DNA from: Closterium sp. NIES-65
Lineage: Eukaryota > Streptophyta > Zygnematophyceae > Desmidiales > Closteriaceae
Assembly: GCA_948144175.1 (NCBI GenBank)
Contig: CANXME010001991.1
Location: 1 to 64,000, forward strand
Direction: 5' to 3'
Length of the DNA: 64,000 nt
Program-made: the position numbers and the translations under genes
Part shown: positions 29,404 to 40,351 of the stretch, piece after piece
How the letters are laid out: every line of letters begins with the position of its first letter
How positions within the stretch are numbered: the stretch's first letter is position 1
Notes under the pieces: generated by a model
What the model saw: the letters and a program-made list of their open reading frames with translations, nothing else
What the model was told of the DNA's origin: nothing
The model's database searches: none

Positions 29404-30466
29404 TGCGAAGATAACTACTACAACGGGAGCTAGACTACGGGCTAGGCACGGGTGCTTGTGTGATCTCTGCGTTCGTTGGTCCTTAGTCGTTTTCCTAGTG
29501 CACACACAGCTTGCTAGTTCACGGGGACAATTGGCAAGAGTTTCACAAGAGAAAGTTGACAACAATAGTACAATGAAGTTGGCATGGCAAGACTACATCA
29601 GAGCTAGCATTCAGTCAGACGACTGCCAGCACAGCATGGTCGACCGCGTTCCAGCACGACTTGGTCGACTCCGCTCCAGCAGTGCAAAGTCGACGGCGTG
29701 CCAGCGCTACAGGTTGGCGGCGTGCCAGCATTGCTCCCGCAGAACAGCAGCACACCTACTTCGCAGGTGCTCGTAGATGATTGGCGGGCTAAGCCTCGTC
29801 ACCTGAACAGCGCACGCACCAGGTCATCCTCGTGCTGACAGCTCCACCTGATCCGCCACGTCGACCTCGGGATACCACCACCGAGGCCGGACTCGCCAAC
29901 TTTGTCTGGGCGACCGTCGCACTCCTTCGCAGAACCTCGTCACCCAAGTATCCTGGTCGACCGGGCATTTATATCGACCAGCTGCTTCTGTATGTACTCG
30001 TCGACCTCCCAATTCGACGACCACACCAAGTCGACCTCACCAGGTCGACCACTCCTCTGGTCGACCAGCTCCAGGTCAACGTCACTCCTGGTCGACCAGC
30101 TCCACGTCGACCAACGCAGTTGTCAGCCGACCACCTAGGTCGGCTACCCAAAATCGGCGTCACCAAGTCGGCGCCGACTTCCGGGCCGACCTCTTGAAGT
30201 CGGCGACCTCCCAAGTCGGTGACCTTGCAAGTCGGCGCCGACTTCCAGGTCGACGTGCCACAATGCCGACCACCAGTTGAAGCAGCCGCCGGCTTCCCGA
30301 GTCGGCGGCATTGCAGTGGCCCCGTGCAAGTTGACCAACCCCGTCGACCAGCTCGCCCAAGTGGGCGTCGCCCACTACTGCAAGTCGGCTGTACCTTCCG
30401 TACACCCCACCACGAAGTCGGCTCCGCCCAAGCGTGGACGGGGCCAACACACAACTCGCGTTGACA
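29404..30466 (-). repeat. Solo family 3 (H-type) LTR with CCGCC target duplication
   Basis: 1063-bp LTR in minus orientation: plus-strand tgcgaagataac at 29404 and cgttgaca ending at 30466, homologous to the H LTR along its length. Flanked by CCGCC at 29399-29403 and 30467-30471. With no internal sequence, this is the product of recombination between the two LTRs of one insertion. It contains many GTCGAC sites and two perfect 16-bp palindromes AAGTCGGCGCCGACTT at 30165-30180 and 30229-30244. Confidence 0.9.
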
Positions 30467-30471
30467 CCGCC

Positions 30472-30764
30472 CACACAGCCCAATATCTCGCAAGAGGAGG
30501 CGGAGACGGGCTCGGCGACGACACAGCGCGCAATGTCAGCTAGCTCGGGGTAGTCGCATCCATGTCACTGCCTCCACCACATGTGATATACCATGCGGCA
30601 AGTACCATCCATCCCTTAAGCATAGGAAAATGTTTGCCTTTGATTTTGCGAGTCACCAGACTGACTGAAGTCCTTGGGTACAGCGACCCACTAATTCCAT
30701 TATGGAAGGCAACACATCCACGCTGCAGTAAATGACAGAGAACTTATCTCTGAGTGTTTTGATA
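30472..30764 (-). pseudogene. hAT-type transposase fragment, upstream half
   Basis: The minus strand has a frame reading HMWWRQ (stop) HGCDYPELADIA then AEPVSASSCE. The WW, the PELADIA-like helix and the SASSCE motif are the hallmarks of the hAT C-terminal dimerisation region. Further 5' the sequence is less clear (VLPSIMELVGRCTQ) and out of frame. It carries one stop and at least one frameshift. It continues into 29190-29403 once the solo LTR is removed. The 5' end is cut by element I. Confidence 0.5.
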
Positions 30765-30769
30765 GATAC

Positions 30770-30968
30770 TGAGGAGATAACTAGTGCAGCGGGAGCTAGA
30801 CTACGGGCTAGGCACAGGGCAAGAGTGATCGTAGCGTTCGTTCGTTCCTTAGTCGTTTCCAAGTGCTAACACTGCTTGCTAGTTCACGGGGAAAATTGGC
30901 AAGAGTTTCACTAGGAAAACATGACAACAAAAGTTCAAAATGATTACATCAACATTGGCAACACAGAC
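30770..30968 (-). repeat. 3' LTR of element I, U3 deleted
   Basis: Only the inner-end part homologous to 40352-40550 remains. It joins the last codons of RNase H (LADV) directly, so the U3 region and the polypurine tract are gone. Confidence 0.8.
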
Positions 30969-32660
30969 CACATCGGCCAGGCGCACTTGGCCGATTGCAA
31001 CGGAGCACCGGTTGAAGGCCGGGTAGTCCAGCGCCTTCGTCAGGAAGGCGACGTCCCTCCTTGCCGGCTTCGACGGTCGCCACGTACTCCGACTCGGTCG
31101 ACGACAGCGTCGCGCACTTGATGCGCTGGCTCGACCAGGAGACCGCGGCCCCTCCGTAGACGAACACATAGCCGCCCGTGCTCATCCGGTTCTAATTGTC
31201 ACCGGCGTCGTCGGTGTCCACGTAGCCGATCAACTCCAGTGACTCCGGACCACCGCCGAACTCCAGGGCGGTGTCTCGCGTGTTGGCGAGGTAGGCGAGG
31301 CAGCGGTCGACCTCGCGCCAGTGCTGGTCGCTCCTCACCGTGAGGCCGCTCCCCAGCTTGCTGCACGCGAATGCGATGTCCGGCCTTGACATCGTTGCCG
31401 CGAACTGCAGCGAGCCGACCTTCTGCCTGTACTACTCCTCCTCGCGCTCCTGCGCCTCCTCGTCGTCGAATGTCTGCTCCGCGTAGGCGGCGACGGAGAC
31501 CGGCGTCTTCGGGGTGCGCGCGGTCTGCTTCTCGTCGATGAAGCGCCCGCGCAGCTTGTCGGCGTAGCCTTGCTGGTGCAGCCACAATTTTCGCGCTGGC
31601 TTGTCGCGCACGATGTCCAGGCCAAGATACTTCTGCACCGGTGAATTTTTGCGCAGCTCGAAAGTGGCCCCCAGCGGCTCCTTCAGCTCCTTCAGTGCTG
31701 CTCGCGGCGAGAAGGTCGTCGACGTAGACCAGCACCCAGCAGGTCACCTTGTCGCCGGCCTTGAAGTACAGAGCCTCATCAACTTGGCTCTTCTTCCACC
31801 CGGCGCCAACCAACACGTCGTTGAGAGCCGTGTACCACAGCAGCGGTGACTGCTTTGGCCCATAGAGGCTCTTCAGCAGCTTGCACACCCGGCCGGTCGC
31901 GTCGTTGAAGTAGTCCGGCTGGTACATGTACAGCACGCGGTCGAGCTTGCTCTGCAAAAAGGCGTTCTTCATGTCCAGCTGCATCAGGTTGAGGTCGAGG
32001 ACAGCGACGATGCTGAGGAAAATCCTCAGCGTGACGTAGCTGCTCACCGGCGCGTATGTCTCGTCGTAGTCAGCACCATACACCTGCGTGAAGCCTTTCA
32101 CGACCAGCCTCGCCTTTTCGCGCTCGACATTGTCGTCGATGCGGTACTTCGTTGTCAGCACCCACCGGTTGTTCATTATGTTCACCCCCGGCGGGCGTTC
32201 GACAAGCTCCCAAGTGCCCATGTTGATGAGGCTACGAATCTCCTCCTCCATGGCGGCCTTCACCACCAGGCCCTTCCAGCTCGCCAATGCCTCCTTCACC
32301 GTCATGGTCGAAATGTCCCAACGGTGCTCGGGATTGGCGTGCATGTCGGGGTCGAGCTCCGAAAACTCCTCATCGTCCCCGGCGTCATCGTACGCCAGGT
32401 CGTCGTCGTCCACATCGTACTCCGCGGTGAGGGCAGCGGGGACGAAGAAGTCGGGTGACCTCCATCACGTCGCTCGATGTGCCTTCATCGAACTGCTCCC
32501 CTGTTGTCCGCTCCTCTGAAACGCGCTTCCCGTTCGACGGCTCCCCTATCGACGACTTCTCTGAAACGTGCTTCCCGTTCGAAAGCTCCTCTGCCAACTG
32601 CTCCGCGGTCGGCTTCGTTGCTGCCTGTTCCCCTGTCTGCTGCGTGCTAGCCGCGGGCTC
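30969..32660 (-). pseudogene. Element I linker, RT and RNase H, decayed
   Basis: From 32660 downward: acidic Glu/Thr-rich linker with a stretch missing compared with H, then RT from about 32413 (MTVKEALASWKG, MQLDMKNAFLQSKLDRVLYM, YGPKQSPLLWY, YVDDLLAAS). The frame shifts just after YVDD, resumes at MQKYLGLDIVRD (31638), hits a stop after EEAQEREEE, then continues through the RNase H region (SRPDIAFACSKLGSG, GYVDTDDAGDN, STGGYVFVYGG). A deletion near 31049 removes the region from GKEGRR to FLTKAL. The product would be inactive. Confidence 0.85.
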
Positions 32661-32782
32661 TGTCAAATTATAATGTTGTCTAGGCTTTAGTGGGGTAGCC
32701 CATATGGGGTACACATTTCTAGGGTTGCATATTTGTATCAGTTTCATTCCATAGTCATTCCATTCTCGTTCTAATTTGCTCA
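32661..32782 (+). repeat. 5' LTR of element J (122 bp)
   Basis: TGTCAAATT...TTTGCTCA, followed by tggtatcgagcagg. Shares tagtggggtagc and atatggggtaca with the G and L LTRs. Very short for an LTR. Confidence 0.82.
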
Positions 32783-32929
32783 TGGTATCGAGCAGGTTCC
32801 CCCGTGGGAACTGTGCCTAGGGCCCACCACATTGAGTTTTTTTTTTTCCTGCCCGAAGCGCGCTCAGCCCGGGTCGCGCTCCGGGCTCTCACTTCGTCGA
32901 GCCGTCCTAGCAGCCCCAACGCCCTAGCG

Positions 32930-33600
32930 GCCCCGCAGCCCGTCGATTCGGCCCCGCCGCCCTTCGCTGCGGCCCCGCTGCCCTTCGCTGCGGCTCCGCC
33001 GCCCTTCGCTGCGGCCCCGCAGCCCTTCATTGCGGCCCCGCCGCCCGACTCAGCGGCCCCGCCGCCCTTTGCTGCGGCCCCGCCGCCTCTCTCGCTGCGG
33101 CCCCGCCGCCCTTCTTAGCGGCCCCGCCGCCCTTCGTTGCGGCCCCGCCGCCCGTCTCAGCGGCCCCGCCGCTCTTTGCTGCGGCCCCGCCGCCCTTCTC
33201 TGCGGCCCTGCCGCCTCTCTCACTGCGGCCCCGCCGCCCTTCTTAGCGGCCCCGCCGCCCTTCACGGCGGCCCCGCCGCCCTTCACTCGGGCCCCGCCGC
33301 CCCTCCCACTGCGGCCTCGCCACCTACCTTGCGGCCCCGCCGCCTTACCAGCGGCCCTACCGCCCTACACCGCCCGCACCGCCCGAGCCGCCCGAGCCGC
33401 CCGAGCCGCCCGAGCCGCCCGAGCCACCTGAGCCGCTGAGGAGCCGAGCCGCCCGAGCAGCCCGAGCCGCCCGACATGCCCGAGCCGCCCGAGCCGCCTG
33501 AGCGGCTGAGGAGCCGAGCCGCCCGAGCCGCCCGACCCGCCCGAGCCGCCCGAGCCGCCCGAGGAGCCTAGCCGCTGGTGCCGCGGAGCCGCAGTTGCTG
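32930..33600 (+). repeat. GC-rich minisatellites in J leader
   Basis: About 20 copies of a 21-bp unit (gcggccccgccgcccttcgc type) to about 33360, then a run of gagccgccc-type short repeats to about 33580. They lie between the primer-binding site and the Gag start. Reading frames through them (Ala/Pro or Arg/Pro) are repeat artefacts. G carries an equivalent but different array at 43790-44820. Confidence 0.88.
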
Positions 33601-34529
33601 CTGAGCCGTCCGAGCAGCTGTGTTGCCGTGTTGCTGTGCTACTGAGCTGCCCGAACCGCCCTGTCTGGTGAGAGCAGCCCTTCTGTCACTGCACTGCCCC
33701 TGTCCTACAGTTGGTACTGCTAGTCTACTGTTGTCATGGCTACCCCTAGTGTCCTTGCGTTTGACGCTGAGGGTCGAGCCATTGACTTTGAGGTCTGGGT
33801 CGACGACCTGCAGCTGTTCTTACAGTGCGATAGGGCAGACGGTCTCTCTCTCTTTGACCTCACCTCTGGCGCCTCTCCTGCCCCTGCTGCTGATGCTGAC
33901 CCCACTGTTCGCTCCCAGTGGGCCACGCGCGATGCTGCTGCACGTCTTGCTGTGCGTCGCCACCTGCCTACCACTGAGTGCGCGCACTTTAGTCAGTACA
34001 AGAGTGCTCAGACCTTGTACGACGCTGTAGTTGCGCGCTACTCTTCCCCTGCCACTACTGCACTGAGCCGCCCCATGCTGCCGTACCACTTCCCTGACCT
34101 TGCTGCCTTTCCCACAGTCGCTGACCTCATTACGCACCTCCGCACTAGTGACACTCGCTACCGCGCCGCGCTTCCTGCAGAGTTCTGCGCCAAGAACCCC
34201 CCCCCCCATGTACATCACTCTCTATTATATAGTCACCCGCCTCCCTGACTCCATTCGTGTAGTCAGGGACCACTTCCTTTCAGTCTGTCCCACCACTCTC
34301 ACTGTTGACCTCTTAGAGAAGGCCCTCCTAGCAGCGGAGAAGAGCATAGTCGCTGTAGGAGCCTCTCGTGGTGACCCTCGCACCCCCATCTTTGAAGGGT
34401 GTTCTCCTTCCCCCCTTTTGCCCTCTGTCGCCTCTGCCGCTGCGGCCGACCTCGTTGGTCTTGAGTCGGTCGGTGCGGCGTCTGCCCCTAACGGGAGACG
34501 CCGCTCTGGCAAGGGCAAGGGGGGTAAGG

Positions 34530-34735
34530 GCGCGGGTGGAGCTAGCGGGGGCGGTGGAGGTGGCGGTGGAGGCGGCGGAGGGAGTGGGGGTGGCGGTGGG
34601 AGTGGTGGCGGGGGTGGAGGTGTCGGTGGCAGCAGTGGAGGCGGTGGCGGCGGAGGCGGCGGCGGTGCTAGCGGAGGCGGCGGTGGTGGCGGAGGTGGAG
34701 GAGGCGGTGGTGGAGGAGGTGGCGGTGGTCGGGGT
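34530..34735 (+). repeat. GGN-codon low-complexity tract in J Gag
   Basis: Around 200 bp of ggcggtggaggc-type sequence encoding poly-Gly with scattered Ser and Val. The same place in G is at 45710-45905. Confidence 0.85.
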
Positions 34736-36715
34736 GGCGCTTCGCAGCGGAGCAGCCCTGGTGGTGGTCAGCGCCAGCAGCAGCAGCGTTCTTGGGACAT
34801 TCCCCTCCCTCAGCAGCTCCGTGAGTGGTACGCCTTGCGTCAGCGTGGTGGGGGTTTTGGTCCGTGCACCTACGTCCTTCGCTCCGGCGACCGCGCGGGT
34901 GAGCAGTGTGGGGGTGCCCACCCCACCCAGCGCTGCTTTGGCCGCCTGACGGACGCTTGGCGTCAGCAGTTTCCGGAGGCCAGTGAGATCCCCCACTGGG
35001 GAGAGCTTTCTAGGGCAGGCGTAGCTATCTATGATCTTGACTTTGATGCTATCCTTGATGCCATGTATGCTGTAACTATTAGTGATGAGGGTGACTGTTA
35101 CCGGTGTTTCCCGCCCAACCCGGGCATTGGTACTGCTGCTCTAGGTGGTGGTGAGGCTGCTGCTCTAGGTGCCAGTGCGTTTGCGCCCTCAGGTGCTGGT
35201 GAGTGTGTGCTCTCAGGTACCACGTCGGCTTCGGCCTCCCTCACCTTCACACTTGACTTAGGGGCTTCTCGCTCCTTCTTTCGAGACCGCACCACACTCA
35301 CGCCGCTTGGTCGGCCGGTTGCAGTCTCCCTGGCAGACCCCTCTGGGGGTCCTGTCCTCTCTCACTTCTCCACTGTCCTCCCGTGTCCGGCTGCCCCCTC
35401 TTGCACCTTGTCCGGTCTTTACCTCCCCTCGTTCAGTGGTGCTGACCTGCACGATACGGGGGTTCACCAGTTTACTCCTGCGAGTCAGCGGGTGACCCAC
35501 TGCTCGGACGCTCGCACAGGCCGGCACCTGGCCACGTTTACGCGTCGGGCGGGGTCGAGCCTCTACACCCTGACCACTGGGTCTCCTCCTGTCCCTGCGT
35601 CTAGCCAGGTAGCTGCGTCGGGTCAGGTATTTGCTGCAGCGTCCAGGTCTGGTCCTGAGTCTGCCCCCTGCTCGTGTCGCCTCCTGTCTCACGAGACTCT
35701 CCTGTGGCACCACCGTCTTGGTCACCCCTCCCTGCCTCGTCTCCGAGGCATGGCTTCCCGTGTCCTTGTCTCTGGTCTCCCCCGGTCCCTCCCTCCCCTT
35801 CCTCCAGGGCCTGGTCCTTCCTGTGTTCCCTGTGTCGAGGGGCGGCTCCGGGCTGCTCCTCACTCCTCTCAGTTTCCCCTGACAGAGGCCCCGCTGCAGA
35901 CGCTTCACATGGACGTGTGGGGCCCGGCCCGCGTCCGTGGACAAGGTCACGAGCGCTACTTCCTGCTGGTGGTTGACGACTACTCGCGTTACACCTCAGT
36001 CTTCCCCTTGCGCAGCAAGGGTGATGTCACTAAGGTGTTGATCGACTGGATCCGCGCAGCTCGTCTCCAGCTCAGGACGAGCTTCGGCTCGGACTTTCCT
36101 GTTCTGCGTCTGCACTCTGACCGAGGCGGAGAGTTCTCCTCTGGCCTTCTGCGAGCCTACTGCCGTGCGCGAGGCATCCGCCAGACCTTTACGCTTCCGG
36201 ACTCTCCACAGCAAAATGGGATTGCTGAGCGCCGCATTGGCATGGTCATGGACGTCGCTCGTACGTCCATGATGCATGCGGCTGCCCCCCATTTTCTGTG
36301 GCCGTTTGCGGTTCAGTACGCGGCGCATCAGATCAACCTTCACCCCACGGTCTCCATGCTGGAGACCTCCCCAGCTCTGCTGTGGACGGGGAAGGTAGGC
36401 GATGCGTCTGCGTTCTGTGTCTGGGAATCTCGGGCGTTTGTCCGCGACTTGTCTGCGGACAAACTGTCCCCTCGTGCTGCTCCTTATGTCTTCCTTGGCT
36501 TCCCCCCTGTCGCACCAGGGTGGCAGTTCTACCACCCCTCCTCTCGTCGTGTTCTGCCCTCCCAAGACGTCACGTTTGACGAGTCGGTCCCCTACTACCG
36601 CCTCTTCCCCTACCGCACTCCGTCCCCCCCAGGTAGACCCCCTTCCCCCTCAAGGTCCTGCCCCTTCAGGTGTGTCCCAGGTAGACGCAGTCGAGCCGGT
36701 CGAGGTTGCTGGTGA

Positions 36716-36925
36716 CTCTGGTACTGCTGCGGGTGCTGAGCCTGGGGGTGCTGACTCTGGGGGTGCTGCGCGAGTGGGTGCTGAGCCTGGGGGTACTGAG
36801 CCTGGGGGTGCTACGACTGGGGGTGCTGAGCCTGGGGGTCCTTCGCCTGGGGGTGCTTCGTCTGGAGCTGCTGAGCGTGGGGGTGCTGCGTCTGGAGCTG
36901 CTGAGCCTGGGGGTACTGAGTTCTA
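36716..36925 (+). repeat. 15-bp AEPGG-coding minisatellite in J
   Basis: Repeats of ggtgctgagcctggg encoding Gly-Ala-Glu-Pro-Gly. J is truncated inside this array. The homologous array in G is at 55683-55960. Confidence 0.85.
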
Positions 36926-39900
36926 ATTTCCTCAGGCTCCTCCGCGGTCTCCTCTGCAGTCTCTTTTGCGGTTGGCTTGGCAATCTCCTCCGCGGTTTCC
37001 TCCGCGGGCTCCTTCGCGGGTTCCTTCGCGATGTCCTTCGCGGTCTCTTCCGCGGTGTCCTTCGTGGTCTCTTCCGCGGTGTTCTTCGCGGTCTCCTCCG
37101 CTGTCCTCTTCTCCGCGACTGGCTGGGCGTCACGTCGGCCACCGGCGATGCTCTTGGCCGGCGCCACAGGCGACGCCCCTTGGCTCCGCTCATCGCCGAA
37201 GGCCGACACCGGAGTCAGGCCACGCAGTTCGACGGGAAGGGAATGGGAAGAAGGGGCAGGAGATGGCGAGGCAGGGGCGACCGCGACATCCTCATCAGCC
37301 CGCTCACCGACCTCGGCGAGCAGAGGAAGCGTCGCCGTCGAGGTGTCCGTCGGCGGGTTGGCCCGCGTCCGCCCTGATGCAGGCCCGAGGTCCGACTTCC
37401 ACACCTCCAGCGACAGGATTTCGTAGAACACCACGTCCGACGTGGTGACCACCCGGTTGGCGGTGATGTCGAGGAGCTCCCAGCCTTTGCTCTCCTTCGA
37501 CACACCGAGGTGAAGGCCCCACCGGGCCTTCGGCTTCAGCTTCCCACCACGCTGCTGCTCAGGGACGAGGAATTGTGCATGCAGCCCCACACCCGCGCCA
37601 TCGACAAGTCGGGCTTCTGGCCGGTGAGGAGCTGGTACGGCGTCGTCCGCGCGGGCAGCGAAGACCGCTCCAGGCAGTTGCGAACCCAGACGGCCTGCCG
37701 CGGAGCGAGATGCCACCAGTGGTGCTGCACGCCCATGTGCAGTAGCATCGTCCGCACCGACTCCATCACCGTCCTCATCTCCCGCTCCGCCATGCCATTC
37801 TGTTGCGGGGTGTAACGGCAGGACAAGTCGTGGACGATTTCCTTGCTGTCCACGAAGGCGGTGAAGTCCTTCCCGAGGAACTCCCCTCCGCGGTCAAAAT
37901 GCAGTTGCAGCACCGAATGCTTCGCCTGCCGCTCCACCAGCTCCAGCCTCTTCTGGAACCCCAGCAGCACGTCTAACTTCTTGGCGACCGGCCTCACCCA
38001 CACATAGCGGGTCTTGCGATCCTTCAGGAGCAAGAAGTACAGGCTGCCGTCCTTGGCAGCCACGCGAAATGGCCCACACAAATCGATGTGCACGACGGCG
38101 AGGACATCGTCGGCTTCGGAGCCGTGGTCGGGGAAGGTATGCCGCGCCAGCTTCCCGCCGACACACGAAACACACGGTGAGTCGGCGCCAGACACCGACT
38201 TGAGGTCCAGCCCAGTGGCGACCTCGTGCTTGGCCGAGCTCCGTATGGTGTCCATGCCAACATGCGCCAGCCTCGCGTGCAGCCTGGCCGCGGTTGCCTT
38301 CGTCGTCGAGACGATCGCCCGCAAAGCTACTTCCTCCTTCGCTGGTGTCGTCGACTTTACTGCGCATGGGCGCAGGTCAGTGCAGAGGACCCGGCCGGTG
38401 TACGTCGCGCGATGGAGCACGTCCCCCGCCGCGGAGACGAGCAAAATCCGGTCGCCATCGTCCCTCAGCGTCACCCCGCTCTCCTTCAGCTGGCCGGCCG
38501 AAAGCAGATTCGCCTGCACGCCCGGGACGTAGAGAACATCGGAGATGAGCACCCGCTTCCCGGCCTTCCCTTGCAGCGCAACAATGCCACGGCCGCGATC
38601 GTCCTGCAGCGCCCCATTGAAGCCACGCACGTGCTTCACGACGCCACTCAGCCCCAAGTCAACGAAGGCCTCCTTCGTCCCCATCAAGTGGTGCGAGCAG
38701 CCGCTGTCGAGCAAGACCACCGCGGGGTTCACTTACACAGCCGCCGCCACCGCCTGGAATTCCTCGCCAGCCTCCGGCGCCAGCGAGACGGTCGGCTCCA
38801 CAATACCAACCAGCGAGCACGCCGCCTCCTTGTCGCCTTGCCCTTTGCCACCCGCGGAAGAGTCAATGAACTTCGCTGAGGTCGACTTCGTCGACTGCTT
38901 CTCTTTTCGCGGCTGGTTTCCTCGACGCGGACGACGGCTGCCAGACCTCCCGCAGCCTCCCTTGGTTTCGTCGTCGTCCGAGTAACTGCGGTCGGGACAC
39001 TCGAAGGAGAGGTGATCGGGATCGCCGCACAGCCAGCATTCCCGACGTTGACCTCCTCCTCCACGACCGCCCTCCTTGGCCGACTTCTGCTTGTTAGCAT
39101 CCATCACCGGCTTCCCGCCACCACGGTAACTGCCACCAGACTGCCCGCGCTGTCCCGGTCGACCACCTTGCTTCGCGGGGGCGACGTAGTTCACTTGCGC
39201 GAGGAGCTCCTGGGACCGCTCAGCCTCCTGCATCGCCTCGTCCCGCAGGATGTACGAGGTCAATGTGTCCTCGTTGAGCGTCGCCCGCGTGCTCGGCGCC
39301 ATCGACAGCCGCTTCAGCAGGTTATAGCTACTCGGGAGTCCCTGCATGACGTATGTGACGTACGACGACGTTGAGTACTCCGCGCCAGCCATCCAAATGG
39401 TGGCGAGAATTCGCCGAGCTCGGTTGCAGTAGTCAGTCGCGGTCTCCTCGTCGCCCATATGCAGATGCGTCAACTGCCCCTCAAGCTGGGCGATGAACAA
39501 GTCGTTGGTGACCTGGTAAGTTGACTCGATGAAATGCCACGTCCGGTGGCCGGCGTCGAGGTATCCCTTCACGACTTCAGTGCGATCTGTACGCCCGGCG
39601 AGCAGCACCGCAAAATGACCGTAAAGGTCAGCAACTGCACGGCGCGAAATTCCGCTCGCAGGTCGGGGTAGTGCTCCTCCGGCGTCGCCACGGTCCCGCG
39701 GGCGAAGCCCATCAGCCCGGCCATCTCCAGTTGGGGCTCGATGGCTTCCTTCCACGTTAGGAGGTCAGGACGACCGACCAGCGGAGGTGAGACCGAGATC
39801 CTGTCCGACGTAAAATTGAAGTAGCCGTAGCTCGGCGCAATTCCTCCCGCGGTCACGTGAGTCGCCGACATCGGTGCCAATTCACTTCGTCTGCCTTCGA

Positions 39901-40264
39901 CGTAGTTTTGCGGGGCCCCTGCAGCTGCCGATGACTGCATCCCTCGCGCCTGAACGCCGCCGACTTCATCGGCGTGAATCACACCTCGCTGCCTCGACGT
40001 GCCTCCCGCGCTGCTACCGACTTGGTCACCCGCGGCGTTGACTCCCGCGTCGACGCCGCCTGCGTTGTTCACAGGTCGAGGAGATGCAGACCGAGAAGGG
40101 GGGTGCTCCGCCGCCCACAAGGCGCGGATGCCAGCCTCGACGACCGTCACCGGGAGAGTTCTGTGCTCGTTTGCCGCATGACGTCTCCTCGCGTCCTCCA
40201 GCCGTGCTTCCAAGGTGTCCACGACACCTGCCTCTACTACGGAATCCACCATGGCGTCCAACAC
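36926..40264 (-). pseudogene. Element I Gag, protease and integrase, decayed
   Basis: Gag ATG at 40264 (MLDAMVDSVVEAGVVDTLEA). The first frame ends at 39569 where bases are lost at the KSCREY site. The second (to 38733) carries the rest of Gag and a knuckle CWLCGDPDHLSFEC. A TAA stands where H has a Gln codon just before the protease. Then come the protease LLDSGCSHHLMG, the HHCC region and integrase (HIDLCGPF, FDRGGEFLG, NGMAEREM) to about 37570, where one G is missing at the GCMAQFL site. The last frame runs into a Glu/Ala/Thr/Lys repeat-rich linker ending at the J boundary. At least three frame breaks or stops. Confidence 0.87.
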
Positions 40265-40338
40265 AGCCGCCGGTCTACGAACAAACTAGGTGAGTGAGAA
40301 GTCAGCTAAACCGAATGTTTCTTCGCGGTGTCGTCCAC

Positions 40339-40351
40339 GCTCACCGCACCA
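40339..40351 (-). other. Primer-binding site, element I
   Basis: TGGTGCGGTGAGC on the minus strand directly inside the LTR, the same as in H and in the left I copy. Confidence 0.65.

Larger units (their letters stand above)
32661..36925 (+). mobile_element. Family 2 Ty1/copia element J, 3'-truncated, nested in I
   Basis: Begins with a 122-bp LTR, then primer-binding site, GC-rich leader and Gag through integrase. It stops inside the AEPGG minisatellite of the integrase-RT linker at 36925, where I resumes. RT, RNase H and the 3' LTR are absent. The insertion point is the acidic linker of I. No target duplication can be checked because the 3' end is lost. Confidence 0.87.
33736..36925 (+). pseudogene. 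Element J Gag, protease and integrase
   Basis: The Gag ATG at 33736 begins MATPSVLAFDAEGRAIDFEV, a copia capsid. The frame breaks at a run of 11 C (34197-34207). The next frame starts at the adjacent ATG (34208, MYITLYYIVTRLPDS). It then gives a Gly-rich linker coded by GGN repeats, a Cys/His cluster (CTYVLRSGDRAGEQCGG then AHPTQRC), a protease (LDLGASRSFF, with L where G has S), the HHRLGH zinc domain, and an integrase core (HMDVWGPA, LHSDRGGEFS, NGIAERRI). A deletion near 36630 then shifts the frame and it ends in the AEPGG repeats. Non-functional as a whole element. Confidence 0.85.

Noticed and set aside
33030-33431. Ala/Pro- and Arg/Pro-rich ORFs in the J and G leaders (for example 33030-33431 and 44257-45207)
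   Set aside because: They arise from the 21-bp and 9-bp GC-rich repeats lacking stops. The true Gag ATGs lie downstream at 33736 and 44913 in a different frame or with clear homology.
34530-34735. Poly-Gly tract as a silk-like or structural protein gene
   Set aside because: It is the linker of a copia Gag, followed in frame by protease and integrase, and matched by G.
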